Of a stretch of DNA of 64,000 bases, positions 47,967 to 59,285 are shown one piece after another. Both the position numbers and the translations under genes were made by a program. Under the pieces are notes generated by a model. The model saw only the letters and a list, made by a program, of their open reading frames with translations. It did not search any database and was not told where the DNA came from. Positions within the stretch are counted from its first letter, which is position 1, and each line of letters begins with the position of its first letter. The DNA is taken from contig JAHLMK010000001.1 of NCBI GenBank assembly GCA_019915135.1, positions 2,108,001 to 2,172,000 on the forward strand. The letters run 5' to 3'. The DNA comes from Strobilurus pachycystidiatus (lineage: Eukaryota; Basidiomycota; Agaricomycetes; Agaricales; Physalacriaceae).

Positions 47967-48986
47967 ATGCCCGCAACCTTCAACCTGGAACTAGTACCGG
48001 GACAGCACGTTGCTCTAGACACGACCGTCAACTCCGACGAGCTTGACATGGCGCGGATGGAGGACGGGACGACTGTTGATGGCATGTTCTGGGGCAAGCT
48101 CGATATCGTGCATCAGGGCGACACCCACAAGATGGAGTTTACCGGCACGCGATTGCAGTCCGAGCAGTACAACCCAGAAATCATGTTCGACTCGCGCGTC
48201 GTCGCCAAACTCGCTGTCGCCACCAAACCCACCACCGCCCACTGCTCGCTAAGCCTGCTCACCCCGGACGTGCAGTACTGCGATGTGGTTCTAACGTTCT
48301 CGCCGCTCTGGAAGCTCGGAATAACTTGGCCTCCTGCTGAGAAACTTGCTGATAACAAAGTTAAATATTTCCTACGCGCTCACCCGGGAGGTGCCATGGA
48401 GCACTTTGAGAGTGAGATGGTGTCGACCGCGTTATATTATGAGGCGATGTGCGTCTTTCAGTTTGCCTTGGATGGCAGTTAAGCTCACATTCCCCTGCAG
48501 ACCTGACCCGAACATGCTGGAACCCAGCGACTACATTGCCCCGCGCAATGGTTTCGCGATGTCTTTCCGCGATTTCGTCCCGCATCTGATGAACGTCCTT
48601 GACCAACTTGGCATGTCCATGTATGCGCGGACAAACTTCATCAAGTGAGACCCCATTCTCTCCCCAATAACGCTCTCATTATTGACTGCTTTGTTAGCAA
48701 TAACATGTATGCGTTCTCGCAGCACAAGAACATCGCCTATAGATTCCTCGCGCCGTCAAAAATTGCCGCAGCGGTGGACATATCTGTGACTTCGGATCCG
48801 TGCATCTTCCTGCGGCTCTTCTTGATCTTCCGCGGTCTCAATGACGACGATGTCGGCATCTTTGCGGGCGCTGGGGAGAAGGAGGCGAACACCGTTAACT
48901 GGAGGGAGATTGTGGGATGGACGGAAGAGTCCAAGGACCCGACGATGTTCCGTGTCCTTGAGACGTCCGTTCTGGAGGTTACATGA
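47967..48986 (+). CDS. Relative of the SUMO-like protein family, lacking the SUMO part
   Basis: Exons 47967-48448, 48501-48644 and 48698-48986 give 304 aa from ATG 47967 (MPATFNLELVPGQHVALDTT). The final third (MYARTNFINNNMYAFSQHKN, IAYRFLAPSKI, DPCIFLRLFLIFRGL, VNWREIVGW, MFRVLETSVLEV) is clearly collinear with the C-terminus of the protein at 29575-31137 (ARTSFITYWLPSLLKH, VMRFIPQ, FMVYKRVELEEL, LLRVLEWGGMEV). The middle YFLRAHPGGAMEHFESEMVS and EPSDYIAPRNGF motifs also recur in the family as I remember it. Function unknown. It follows the small gene after only 66 bp, on the same strand. Confidence 0.6.
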
Positions 48987-49227
48987 ACGCTGAGGATTTT
49001 ACGATTGATTTACCCCTGCTCTGTTGTGCTCTCATCTCTCGGTCTACGTATACCTACTATATACGCGCATCTTTCTTCTACTAATGGGTCCTTACGCACC
49101 TCCTCGTTGTAGCTTTTTGTTCCTTTTCACGCTGGATCTAATGTAATACAGTACTTGGTAGACATGTTACTTACTTACCGTTGTTTGGCAGGAGCTGCCA
49201 GTCACATCTCTGTCACTTACTACTTCG

Positions 49228-50783
49228 ATGGAGGAGGATGCGTTCAAAGTAAGTATGCAATCCCTTGGGATTTGCGTTGCACGCCGATCTTCTCAACTGT
49301 GAAAATTGAAATTAGCCCCGCTCGTGCGGGTTTCGGTACAATCTGAGGTCGGTGACGATCGCACAGGCGAGGGGAGCGACGCAGGCACACGAGAAGGCTG
49401 CGATTATGATCCAAGGATGGCCCGCGGATAAAGTGCGTCGCGTCGCGTCCCAGGCGAATCTTAGGTTGATTGCCATCAGGTCCGCATCGTCGCGAATGTG
49501 TTCGAGATACGCGATTCTGAATACAACCGCGGCTATAAACTGTACGATTCGACTGGGTGGATGTATGCTCGGGCGTGGGGGAACGCGGCGGAGAACAACG
49601 AGGAGTTCAGAAAGACGGCGCTGGACATCGAGTGAGTGCCAGTGCGCACGCTGACTCCGATCACAGACTCATCGACGTAGCCAGGAGTATGTCGACAAGA
49701 TGCGCCCCTACGTCAACGTGGTCGGCCAGATTGAGATCTACCGTCGCCCAGACCAGTCGCGGATCGTGTCCATACGCGTCGAGCACATCCACCTCGCGGA
49801 GAGCGCCCAGATGATGGACTGGCATTTCCTGGAATGCATGATGCAGTACACCATACTGGAGAAGAACGAGCATCCGGTGTGTATTGTGCTCCCTATTCGT
49901 CTGTTTGAAGTCTAACTAACTGTTGGGTGTAAGCCGCCGCGCTCTAGACCTACTACTCGGTCTCAACTTGAAGCTGCTCCAATGAACGTGGATGATGATG
50001 AAGCTTTGAACGAGATTACTATTGGCTTCGCAGAAGCCTCCTTGGAACCCGAGGAAGACGACGATGTCACCGAAGTGCAGCTTCCTCCTCCTCATCATCA
50101 TCAGTCTTCGCCACGCCCTGCGATTGTTGCAGTGGCCACACCTCGAACGAAGCCGCATCCCAGAACCCCAAAGCAGTCCATACCCCGTGCCCGTCAGCCC
50201 AACGCGACCCCAGGGCCGTCATCTAGACGTCCAAACAAGACGACAGCTAGTACACCCCGAGAAGAGCCGGACATCATTGACCTCACTCTCGACTCGGACG
50301 ACGATGATATGGAAATAGAGGTCCACGGCGAGACGTCTCTCCTGTTCACACCATCCGGCTCTGGTCGCTCCGTCCTGCAAAGCCCCTCTGTGAAGGGCAA
50401 AGGCAAGGGAAAGGCAGCGTTGCCAGTGAACAAGCCTCGGAAACCTAGGCCCGATCCTCTATCGGCATTGAGTGCTTTGCAGCGCGAGCTGATCCTCTAT
50501 ATGAAGGAAGAGACGGGAGTGGGGAAGATATATCCTCGTGCGAGCTCTCAGCAGTCTACTGGTAGCCAGGACTCGTACCATGGCGTTCCGAAAGATGATC
50601 TAGTGCGCTCGTTCATCAGGCAGCAGTTTACGCGGGTAGAGGTTGAGTACGTGCTACATTATCTCTGCTCAAATCTACTCACCTCTGACGCCACACGTCT
50701 GTAGGGAAGCGCTGGCGGCTCTCCTTGATAAAGGGTATATTCATACAACAATCGACCCCGACCACTTTGCAGTTACTGACTGA
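49228..50783 (+). CDS. RFA2: Replication protein A 32-kDa subunit (RPA2/Rfa2) with long linker
   Basis: Middle subunit of the single-strand DNA-binding complex RPA. Exons 49228-49248, 49316-49432, 49480-49631, 49681-49876, 49934-50646 and 50705-50783 give 425 aa. The OB fold runs from LRSVTIAQARGATQAHEKAA through VRIVANVFEIRDSEYNRGYK and LYDSTGWMYARAW to YVDKMRPYVNVVGQIEIYRR and MMDWHFLECMMQYTILE. The C-terminal winged helix reads DDLVRSFIRQQFTRVEVEEA and ends HTTIDPDHFAVTD. A linker of about 190 residues between them makes the protein far longer than the usual 250-280 aa, and carries EEPDIIDLTLDSDDDDMEIE, a SUMO-interacting-motif-like stretch. Stn1, the RPA2 paralogue, is the main alternative. 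Confidence 0.65.
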
Positions 50784-50811
50784 AATGAATGGCAATATGT
50801 GTACTATGTAA

Positions 50812-52500
50812 CTATTTTTCTTGAATGGACTTCCTTTCGTTGGCACCGGGACGCGGGCCCATCTCCTCAGGCTTCAGCGCGCGTCCTTTGCTTCCAGAGC
50901 GATGGATGTCCACCTCAACTCGGATATCGTCGTAATTGAGCTGAACACTTCTCGAAATTCGATGTCCCCCACGCCAAACCAGCGCTGCTCCAACGAGGTC
51001 GCTGTACATCATCTGCACCTTCTGCAAGTCCGGAAAGATCTCCACCAGTAGCGGGAAGAGATCAGCGAACGCCTCAACTGCCTCCAGCGACCGCAGGGCA
51101 GGGTTCTCCCAAGTCGCGTACGGATCCTGCGTCCGGATCTCAAAGTGGAGAACCCGGATGTCAGGAGGAGGCGTGATCCTGCTTGCGGAGAAGCGGTTTT
51201 GCCATTCGGACTGTGTACAGGACACCTTCCTGATATTGAGGAACCGAAGACTGGGGAAGAGGATGAGGGTCTCGCCTACAAACGTGATGGGCACTCTCAA
51301 AGGAGACACAGTGAGGGTATCGATATGGCGCCTGTGACAGTCCTGCACCTTTTCGGCCGCCAGGAGAAAGCTCTCTGGCTTGCACGAGAAGGATATGTCT
51401 ACGGCTTTCACCTTCCGACTGTCGAGGACCTTGGAGATGTACGTGTGGGGGCCACGATAGAATGTGAGCTCCGGTACGATGGTACTCGGGAACGATTCTA
51501 GTTTGTGCTTCCGATCGCGGCCACCCCGCACGTCGCGGTGTATGCTGAGGCGCTTGAGATGCGGGCATTTGGCCAGTGCTGGCAGGAAATACTGCGAGGG
51601 GATGCAGGTGAGGGAGATGTCCAGATCGGTGAGATGCACGAATGCCTTCTCCTTGCCAAGCAGTGCGGTGAGGATAGCATCTCCCGGGGTGGAATAGAGG
51701 CGGTGGAGGTGCGTTGGATTAATGAACAAGGAAAGAAAGCCTGCATCCTCTGGTGATTGGGAGGAGGTCGTACTGCGTGATGTGATGCAGACTGTTTCCA
51801 GCGGCATGACGTCCATCCCACTGGCACGCCGGACAAGGCTGTTCTGTGAGCAACACGAATCCAGCGTGATGGAGCGAAGGCGGAGAACGCGCAGGCCGAT
51901 CATACGTCGAGACGTGAGCTCAACCCGGTTGCAAACCAGTGTCGTCAAGTAGGGGAAAATGGGTAAAACGTTGAAGATCTCGTCAACAACACTGTCCATC
52001 AGGGTTGGAGTACCAGTTGAGCTAGAATCGTACTTCGGTGGCGAGATTGTACAATGAGTGACCACGGGCGCGATGTGTGGGAGAAGAAGGAACTGTATGC
52101 GCCTGGAGAACTGACGCCGGTAAGGCCAATTGATGACGGCTAAGCCTTTGGTCGCGTAGGGGTGGAAGACCAGCTCTCTAAAGAGATATGGTTGCGCCAA
52201 AGTGTACAAGGGCCGGCAGACGAGTGTCAGAGCATTGATATCCTCTCGTGCGCGAACCTGGAGGACGACTGAACGCCATATCGCAATGGTGAGGCCACCG
52301 ATGAGCAACGCATCGTCTGGCGTGCTTCTTAACGTGCTGCCAAGAGTCGAAATGCTCGAAAGTGCTGGAAGAGTTCTCCGCCTCTTGACTGCCTGGCTGC
52401 TGTCAAGACGCTCCACGGATCCCTCTGACACAGAGTGTGAACTTGAAGTCCGCGTACTCGTCGTAGTAAATGATCGCCGAAGTCTTAACCTGTGGGACAT
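50812..52500 (-). CDS. F-box/LRR-like protein
   Basis: Single exon of about 560 aa from ATG 52500 (MSHRLRLRRSFTTTSTRTSS). A more upstream in-frame ATG at 52701 adds an unlikely segment. After a Ser/Arg-rich start, an F-box-like helix set appears (REDINALTLVCRPLYTLAQP, YLFRELVFHPYATKGL). It is followed by irregular leucine-rich segments (FPYLTTLVCNRVELTS, LRVLRLRSITLDSC, LTDLDISLTCIPSQYFLPAL, CPHLKRLSIHRDV, FPSLRFLNIRKVSC). This layout is typical of the expanded F-box-like families of Agaricomycetes, which act as substrate receptors of SCF ubiquitin ligases. The substrate is unknown. Confidence 0.6.
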   Translation of the reverse strand: MSHRLRLRRSFTTTSTRTSSSHSVSEGSVERLDSSQAVKRRRTLPALSSISTLGSTLRSTPDDALLIGGLTIAIWRSVVLQVRAREDINALTLVCRPLYTLAQPYLFRELVFHPYATKGLAVINWPYRRQFSRRIQFLLLPHIAPVVTHCTISPPKYDSSSTGTPTLMDSVVDEIFNVLPIFPYLTTLVCNRVELTSRRMIGLRVLRLRSITLDSCCSQNSLVRRASGMDVMPLETVCITSRSTTSSQSPEDAGFLSLFINPTHLHRLYSTPGDAILTALLGKEKAFVHLTDLDISLTCIPSQYFLPALAKCPHLKRLSIHRDVRGGRDRKHKLESFPSTIVPELTFYRGPHTYISKVLDSRKVKAVDISFSCKPESFLLAAEKVQDCHRRHIDTLTVSPLRVPITFVGETLILFPSLRFLNIRKVSCTQSEWQNRFSASRITPPPDIRVLHFEIRTQDPYATWENPALRSLEAVEAFADLFPLLVEIFPDLQKVQMMYSDLVGAALVWRGGHRISRSVQLNYDDIRVEVDIHRSGSKGRALKPEEMGPRPGANERKSIQEK

Positions 52501-52932
52501 TTCGACAGTATTCTCAAGAGAGCAGAGAATGAAACCACCAACCGCTGGATCATCTCGAGCATTAGCTTGCTGGCCTGGGCTACATTTGACGGCGTTCGGT
52601 ATTAACATGGTTTTTCCTGGGAACCGATGATCAGGAAGTACCGAGATTTGACAGTTCTCATCGCCAGGCGCATGATGCATGTGGCCCAACACTCCCTTCA
52701 ATTGAAGGCAACTGTATACAAGATCAGATCGTCAAGGACCCAAGGCTACACTCCCGTTGATCTTACGGTAAGCGGTACAGCAAGTTGTGAGCAACTCAAC
52801 AAGGCCAGTTCACAGCTTTCACAGCTTTTGTAACGATGATAAGCCCGTGAAATTTAATGTAGTTGTCTGTTATACAGCGTAGTTGGCCAAAAGAAACTAG
52901 AAAGATACAGATATGATCTGGGAAAACAAGTG
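52501..52932. other. Intergenic region
   Basis: Lies between the F-box-like gene start and the Spt6 3' end. The minus frame remains open through 52701, so an N-terminal extension of the F-box gene is possible but not supported by content. Confidence 0.4.
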
Positions 52933-55900
52933 CTATCGGGCACCCCAGCCGGGGTTCGCATCCTGAATCATCGCTGCTCGTTGGGGATTCATACCTGCCG
53001 GTAGGGTTTGCGATGCGAAGGCACCCGAGTGATGAGAAGGTGTCTGATAGCCATAGGTTGATTGTGGAGGGGCATTTCCATACCGGTTTGGCCCAGGCGT
53101 TGTGCCTCCTCCGTACGGATTCGGAGTCGCAGCAGTCTGGCGAACAGATGCGTATCCAGGGGTCATACCACCCGTAGGACGAGCTGGTGTACGCATACCG
53201 GCGCCAAACGGTGTACGTCCACCCGCATTGAGGTTTTGTTGGTGGAGATGGCTGATAACAGAGTAAGTCTCAAAAGCAAGAAGGGGTGTGACAATGCACT
53301 GACCGAACTTTGAAGGCATCACAGAGTTCCGCCACACCAGCAGCCGCAGCCTCGAACAAGTAGTACGCTTCGGGGGTCACACGAACAGGCTGTACGACGG
53401 ACATGAATACAGCATGGCATGACAGCATGAACAGCAGCTTACCCATGACTGGACGGCAGATTGCTTGTTAGCCAAGAAACACAGCGTGAAATGGCCAGGT
53501 CGCTTCCGATTCAGTGTGAATCCATACATACTCTTCGCCGGGTTAGCAGCTAACTGCTGTTTCAAGAATTGATCTGTGGTAAGGTTTTGGGTTAGCGTGG
53601 AGATCGACAACAAGCGAAGAGCAACTGACGGAGCTCATCCTCGGATTTAGCTTTGAACCGCTCATGATTCATCAGTTCCTCTACTCGACGGACCATCGCT
53701 TGCACATGGTTGACTATGAGTTCATCAAGATCGGAATAGATGTGCTGGGCGTCAACCACAAGTTGTCCCCCCAACGATTGACCGGATGGATCAGGATTGC
53801 GGTCAGTGACATCTAAGAGAAAGATCAGAATTGCAACGCTAGACGAAGGGGGACGGAGATACCGATGTGTTGGTACAACTTCGTATCAACTTTCCACGTC
53901 ACGGCAAGATGGTCATTACCCTTGGACGAAGGACGGATGACAACATCGCCCCGCTGTTGCTTCTCAAGGTAAGCTTCAGCCTGCGCAGTGTTAAAGTTGT
54001 GGAAGTTGGGATGCTTGATGATACGTCGATTGTTCGCAGTTTCCGCACGCTTCTTCCTCGCCAAAATGTCGAGGTCCTTCTCGTTCTGCGCGAGATCCCA
54101 GTAGTCGTCAGAGCGGACCCGACGGAACGCGCCGTCTCCCTCCTTGATGTCTGAATGCCGAGTCGACAGCTCGACCAAGAACTGGTCCGCCTCCAAGTCA
54201 AGCTTGACGTCAAGAACGACACCTTGGACTGCAGTGCTGGCCTGTAGTACTTGGTTGGGGTCCTTCAAGAAGGTTGCCGAAACCACCCCCTCGATGCCCG
54301 AATCCAGACGCACGCTAGCCGTTTCCTTCAGGCGATGGATCCACACTGACACGATGAGTCCGACCCTCAAAGTATGTTCGCTCTCTCCACTAAGCATCGT
54401 CAAAACATCCCAGGCAGCAAGAGGTGTCCAAGCAGTCCGCTGCTCGGAGTAAGGCTTCAAAAGTTCCGCACGAAGAACGTTCAAAGTATGGCGTTTCTGT
54501 TCGCTGTTCACTTGGTACAAGCTGATGGCGAACTCGTCGAGATTGAGTTCGGCCAACTTTTGGTCCTTCTGGGAGGATTCCAAGAGCTCCGTCACAGAGA
54601 ACGATGGGTGCTGATCGTGAACGTCCTCTTCGTCGTAGTCCAGCGCATCTGAGGCCATCTTACGTGCAAGTTCGTAATCTGCTGGATGTATACGAGTACT
54701 GTCCAAAGGATCTTGAACGTTGTCGTCGTCGCGTCGACCTTTCGAACCCGAAACCTCCTGGTATATCCGTAGGAAACCAGCGGCATTCATGAAGACGTCG
54801 TGATTCAACAGATTGCCTTTCAGGAACTGACTTCGGTTCGCCAGGTTGCCGCCCTATTTGGGATTAGATTTGGCATGCAGAAAATCACATAAAGTCTCAC
54901 CAGAGACTGAATCTTCTGTGTAAGCTGTTCGGCTTTACGAGGACCAAGACCGCACACAAACGGTAGAAGACGCCCGTAATGCGTCTCGTTCGAAGCGAGG
55001 TTGATGTCCAGTCCAACCTTGTTCGTGATATCGACCAAAACGCGCTCGAGCGAAATCAGTAGCTTCTCAGGTGGCACCTAGAAGCCTATGTCAGTAACGA
55101 AAGAGTATCTATCTCAACAGAACATACCAAATGCTGATCATCCTTGTCGAACGAGACCGCCGAAATGTCTGCACCGAGGGCGGCATATTCATTCAGCGGG
55201 CTCTGAGTGTACCTGGCCAGGCCGACACAGTACTTCGACACCTCGGAGAAATCGGGGAACTCTTTAGTGGCACGTTCACTGTGCTGGTACATACGGGCAA
55301 CGTCGTCGCGAGCGTAAATGACCGGTATATCGAACTCGGGATCAGGGTGTTCGGGTTGCATGTTGGGATCGGCATTGGGACCAGCACGCAGCAGCTCCTT
55401 CAGACGAAGCGATAGCTTGGAGGTGGCCATGGTGAATCCACCGATGACGATGACATCAGGTTGCCGTCGTTTGATCAAGTCGAAAAATTCGTCCTTCATG
55501 GCCTGGTCGTACAAGTTGGCGATTTTTGTCGACTCCCGGGCAAGACCCCTCTCATCCATGTACACAATGCAGATGTCATCACGTTGTGGGTCACCTTGAC
55601 CCCAAGACATGGCCAAGACCGAACTCGTTTCGCCAAATGCCGTCTTGGGACTTTGGTACGGCGCGACATCGACCCGCTGACGACGAGGTGAGTTGAGAGG
55701 AATCGACGCAAGGGCGAGACACCCATTCTCACCTTCCTGAGAACACTGGCGCATGAGGATGCAATGAAGTCCTCGACCTCCTCGCGAAGATACTCCCGAA
55801 CCCATTTCGATCCCACCGGTATCAAGTGTTGATCCAGAGCTTCTTTGACGATCGAAGCCCGCTCCTCGTTCCAGGCTTTGGCAGACTCGTCGAAGCTATC

Positions 55901-58088
55901 CGACGTGAAAGCATCAGTGAGTCGCCGTTCAACCTCCGAATACTTGTCCCTGGGAAGGAACATCGTCACAGTGACCAGGTGTTTACTTTCCGCGTCCAAG
56001 ATACGAAGAAATTGGGAGGAATCCAACATCAGCTTAATAGGCTTTTGCGATAGATATTTGAAGTTCTGAAGCAAAGCTAATTGAGAGGTACCGATTTGTG
56101 ATGAGAGATATGAGACGTACATAGTATGGATGGTGTTCATCTATCTTGATTTTGCCTCGGTCAGTGGGGAGCACAGTGACCACTGCACCGTCTTTGAAAA
56201 CTTTGCGAATGTGATTGCGGAGCACAGGATCCTTGCCCATCTCGGTGGCGATCAGCATGCGAGCTTGACGGAGGAGTTCCTCTCCCGAAAGAGCCTTGGT
56301 TGGGTCGGGATCCGCATACTGTTCAGCGTACTCAATAGGGTTTAGATCCTGATTCTCGATGAAGTGGAGGTGGTGAGCCGCAACATAGTTCTGAACCACT
56401 TCTTGCGGTTTGAGTCCGAAGCCCTAGAAATAGATGAAGCCTTATAGGAAGGAGAGCAGAGTCGGGAACATACCGCTGTAATGCGAGAAGCCATCGTCTT
56501 CTTGGTGACCTCGTAGACAGAGATCCTACTCGGAGTCTTGTGCTTCTTCGGTGCATCGTCTTCTTCCTCGTCATCGTGGAAGCGGAAGGTATCGTCCGCC
56601 TTCTTGCCCTTGTATAGCATCGTCAACCATTCCGTTGCATCTGCAACAACCTCGATAGAATCGATCTCTGCTATAATCTCCTCCTCAAAGTACTTGTCCT
56701 CGACTGAGAGACGAGCATAGGCCGCTTGAAGGGATTTTTTCCTCTCTAGCAGTGACCGGTACTTTTGACCCAAAGCGTACACTTTCCAGAGCTCGGGCAG
56801 AACGAGGAGCTCGACGCGAGACCGAGTCTCGAAATCAAAATGAACGACGTCGTCCCGTTTGTGTGCCCAGATATGAGGAACTTCGAGGTGCGCAATGAAC
56901 ATATGCTTGAGCGCAAGAGTCACGGCGTAGACCAGTTCGCCCTTGAGTTGTTGGTGTGGTCCCTCCGGGCTGAAGAACTGTTGGTTCTTCTTGTCGGATA
57001 TACGCTGTGTGACCCAGAGAGCGGCTCCGTTGAGATCCTCCTCCGTGAGGTCTGGTAACGAGATGAGGGTTGTATTCCGTGACAAAGACGATGTGGTGAG
57101 CTGCATTCGTTCCGGGACGTCCTCCATTCGAATGATGTCGTCGTCCTCCGTCAACATCTTGTTTCTGATTTCGGTTGGTTCGAAGACCTGTGGGTGACTT
57201 AGGGTGATTGGCGCGAAATGAATAGTAGGATACGGACTGCATCGTAGCGGATTTCATCCTTCTGTTGTGTCTCATCCTCTTCCGGTGCCTCAGCCATGGC
57301 AGCATAATGTTCCTCGTATTCGCGGCCGTCGCCGAAGACGTCGTGCATTTCTTGCCATGCACTGAAGCCAGATGTAAGTACAGAAAGTAGGACCAGGATG
57401 TCACGCACTTTGCGTCTATTCCCAACATGCTATGTGGGTGCACGGCGCGGTTTTTGCGGCGGTCTTCGTCGCGCCGCAGCTTGGCCTGGCGCCTCTCCTT
57501 GGCGGACGAGGGAGCGTGGCCCGGGGCGCCGTCTTCGTCTTCGTACTCAATAAAGTCATCCATGTCGGCGTCCGCGTCGTCGTCGTCGTCGTCATCGCGG
57601 CGGTCTTCGTCGTCCCAGATGTTGTGGATGTCCTCGGGCTGTGCGGCGTCATTGCCGTCGAGGTCGTCGTCGGACGAGTCGACGACGGCCCGCCGGGAAG
57701 ACGAGGCGGCGGGCGGCGATTCATAGCGGCGCTTGAGGCGGGTAAGGCGCTTCTTGGGTTTGACGCCAGTGCTCTCGGTGATGAGATCGAGATCGTCCTC
57801 GTCGAGCTCTTCACTTTCGTCGTGTCTCCTCCGCCTCTTCTTCCGGGGGCGCCGTTCCTCCTCCTCCTCCGCCGCCTCCTCCTCCTCGGGATCCTCCTCC
57901 TCATCGACGATGAAGCCCTGCTTGATGCGGCGCTCCTCGTCGGGGTCGTCGTCCTCCTCCTCCGAACTGTCGTCCGAGGCGCCGTGCGGCATTACAACGT
58001 CGCCCGCGCCTTCGTCGTTGGCGTCGTCGGGACCGTCCATCGCGACGTCCTCTTCAAGACCGTGTCCAAGGGGCCCGGGCGACGACAT
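52933..58088 (-). CDS. SPT6: Transcription elongation factor and histone chaperone Spt6
   Basis: Large essential elongation factor that travels with RNA polymerase II and reassembles nucleosomes. The N-terminus from 58088 is highly acidic (EEEDDDPDEERRIKQGFIVD is the typical Spt6 start), followed by NIWDDEDRR and YEDEDG. The gene then continues through VFEPTEIRNKMLTEDDDIIR, the helix-turn-helix region, the YqgF/RNase H-like domain (DVIVIGGFTMATSKLSLRLK, IPVIYARDDVARMYQHS), the HhH region (LPFVCGLGPRKAEQLTQKIQ), an S1/OB stretch (LDSGIEGVVSATFL), and tandem SH2 domains (HPNFHNFNTAQAEAYLEKQQ, DVVIRPSSKGNDHLAVTW, MYGFTLNRKRPGHFTLCFLA). A Gly/Pro/Thr-rich tail ends NPGWGAR. About 14 exons; I did not fix all, but every conserved block is present and open. 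Length about 1500 aa, normal. Confidence 0.9.
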
Positions 58089-58202
58089 GCTGGTCGTGGT
58101 GCAAGTCCAGTTTACGTCCGCTGTTCTCTTCCAGTTCCAGTCTCAAAGCTTGTGCTGACAAAGCGGGTCACCCACGTCTGTCACAGTCACGCGCACTCAT
58201 TC
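58089..58202. promoter_or_regulatory. Short divergent promoter (Spt6 / deaminase)
   Basis: Only 114 bp separate the start codons of two oppositely transcribed genes, so this segment and the 5' ends must contain the regulatory sites of both. It is relatively pyrimidine-rich. No specific factor site could be named. Confidence 0.5.
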
Positions 58203-58724
58203 ATGGACCACGACGATCATCTCAAGTTTATGCAGCTGGCACTCGCCGAGGCTGCAAAATGCGATCCATCGCCGACCGCGTTCTGTGTCGGCTGCGTCCT
58301 TGTCTTGCCCGATACATTCGCTGACGCCCCGACTGTCGTGGCCGCTGGTTTCTCTCGCGAATTGCCAGGAAACACGCATGCTGAAGCAAACGCGCTCCAT
58401 AAACTACGCGCCCTCACAAGCGCCAAAGTGGCCTCTCTGCTTCCCTCGGCATCCCCCACGCCATCCATCGACGAGATCCTGCCTCATCTGGATGTCTACA
58501 CAACTCTAGAGCCATGCTCCATCCGCACGTCTGGACTCGCACCTTGTGCTGACGCCTTGATTGCCGCCAGAGTCAAACGCTGCTATATTGGAGTGGGGGA
58601 GCCGGACGATTTTGTACAATGCGAGGGTGCTCGCAAGCTCACCGACGCAGGTGTTCAAGTCATATGGGTAAAGGGTCTCGAAGAAGATAGCTTGAAGGCA
58701 GCTCGTCGCGGACATGAGTCGTAA
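58203..58724 (+). CDS. RibD/CDA-type pyrimidine deaminase domain protein
   Basis: Single exon, 173 aa. The zinc-binding deaminase motifs are HAEANAL (His and catalytic Glu) near residue 61, and EPCSIRTSGLAPCADAL (two Cys ligands) near residue 102, in the CDA fold. FMQLALAEAAKCDPSPTAFC at the start is the usual first helix of riboflavin-pathway deaminases, and RVKRCYIGVGEPDDFVQCEG with GARKLTDAGVQVI follows as in RibD/Rib2. It lacks the reductase domain of bacterial RibD and the pseudouridine-synthase domain of yeast Rib2, so it is a stand-alone deaminase, plausibly acting on the diaminopyrimidine intermediate of riboflavin synthesis. Confidence 0.75.
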   Translation: MDHDDHLKFMQLALAEAAKCDPSPTAFCVGCVLVLPDTFADAPTVVAAGFSRELPGNTHAEANALHKLRALTSAKVASLLPSASPTPSIDEILPHLDVYTTLEPCSIRTSGLAPCADALIAARVKRCYIGVGEPDDFVQCEGARKLTDAGVQVIWVKGLEEDSLKAARRGHES

Positions 58725-59285
58725 TGCTTGCTTGACACAAGTTCTTGAATTCAAATCTGGGTGTACGTTTATTGAATGATCTGTAAACGTTTCAATTGAC
58801 AAATTCCTCAGTTTCGTCTGTTGTCAAGCTTTACGGCCCTACTATTTCACTCAGCTATGAAACAAAAGCTTTTGGGATCACCATCGCGTATTCGCACTCA
58901 GATGCACCGCGTTTTCTGAGTTCGCTACAACAATTGTCTTATCGAAGAGGGAGAATGGTAGAAGCTGTGGGTTGGAATGTCTTCATTGGTATTGGAGGGA
59001 GCTCCGAGTGCAGTACGGCCGTACCGCGACACAGAGAGAGAACAAAGTGACGTCTTGAACAACATTGCCTGTCCTACCACCTGCAAGACGCGATCATCTC
59101 GAGCTGTTCGGTGGCTTGATCGCGTCGCGCGGTCAGGGTCTCGCATCGATTCGGATTTAACAATGTCGATGGCCTTTGTTGCCCAAATCAAGTGTGGCCC
59201 TTTGTCTCCACTCATGGTTTATATATTGCTCTCACGCGCCTTTCCTCATCCCCACCACCTTTCGCCACTCGTGTAGCGCGACACC
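58725..59285. other. Intergenic region
   Basis: 560 bp. Short accidental frames only; it includes the presumed promoter of the F-box gene. Confidence 0.5.

Noticed and set aside
57432..58724. 430-codon plus-strand open frame running into the deaminase gene
   Set aside because: Its first half is the mirror of the acidic, low-complexity Spt6 N-terminus, read as a long Val/Leu-rich shadow. The deaminase domain starts cleanly at its own ATG at 58203.
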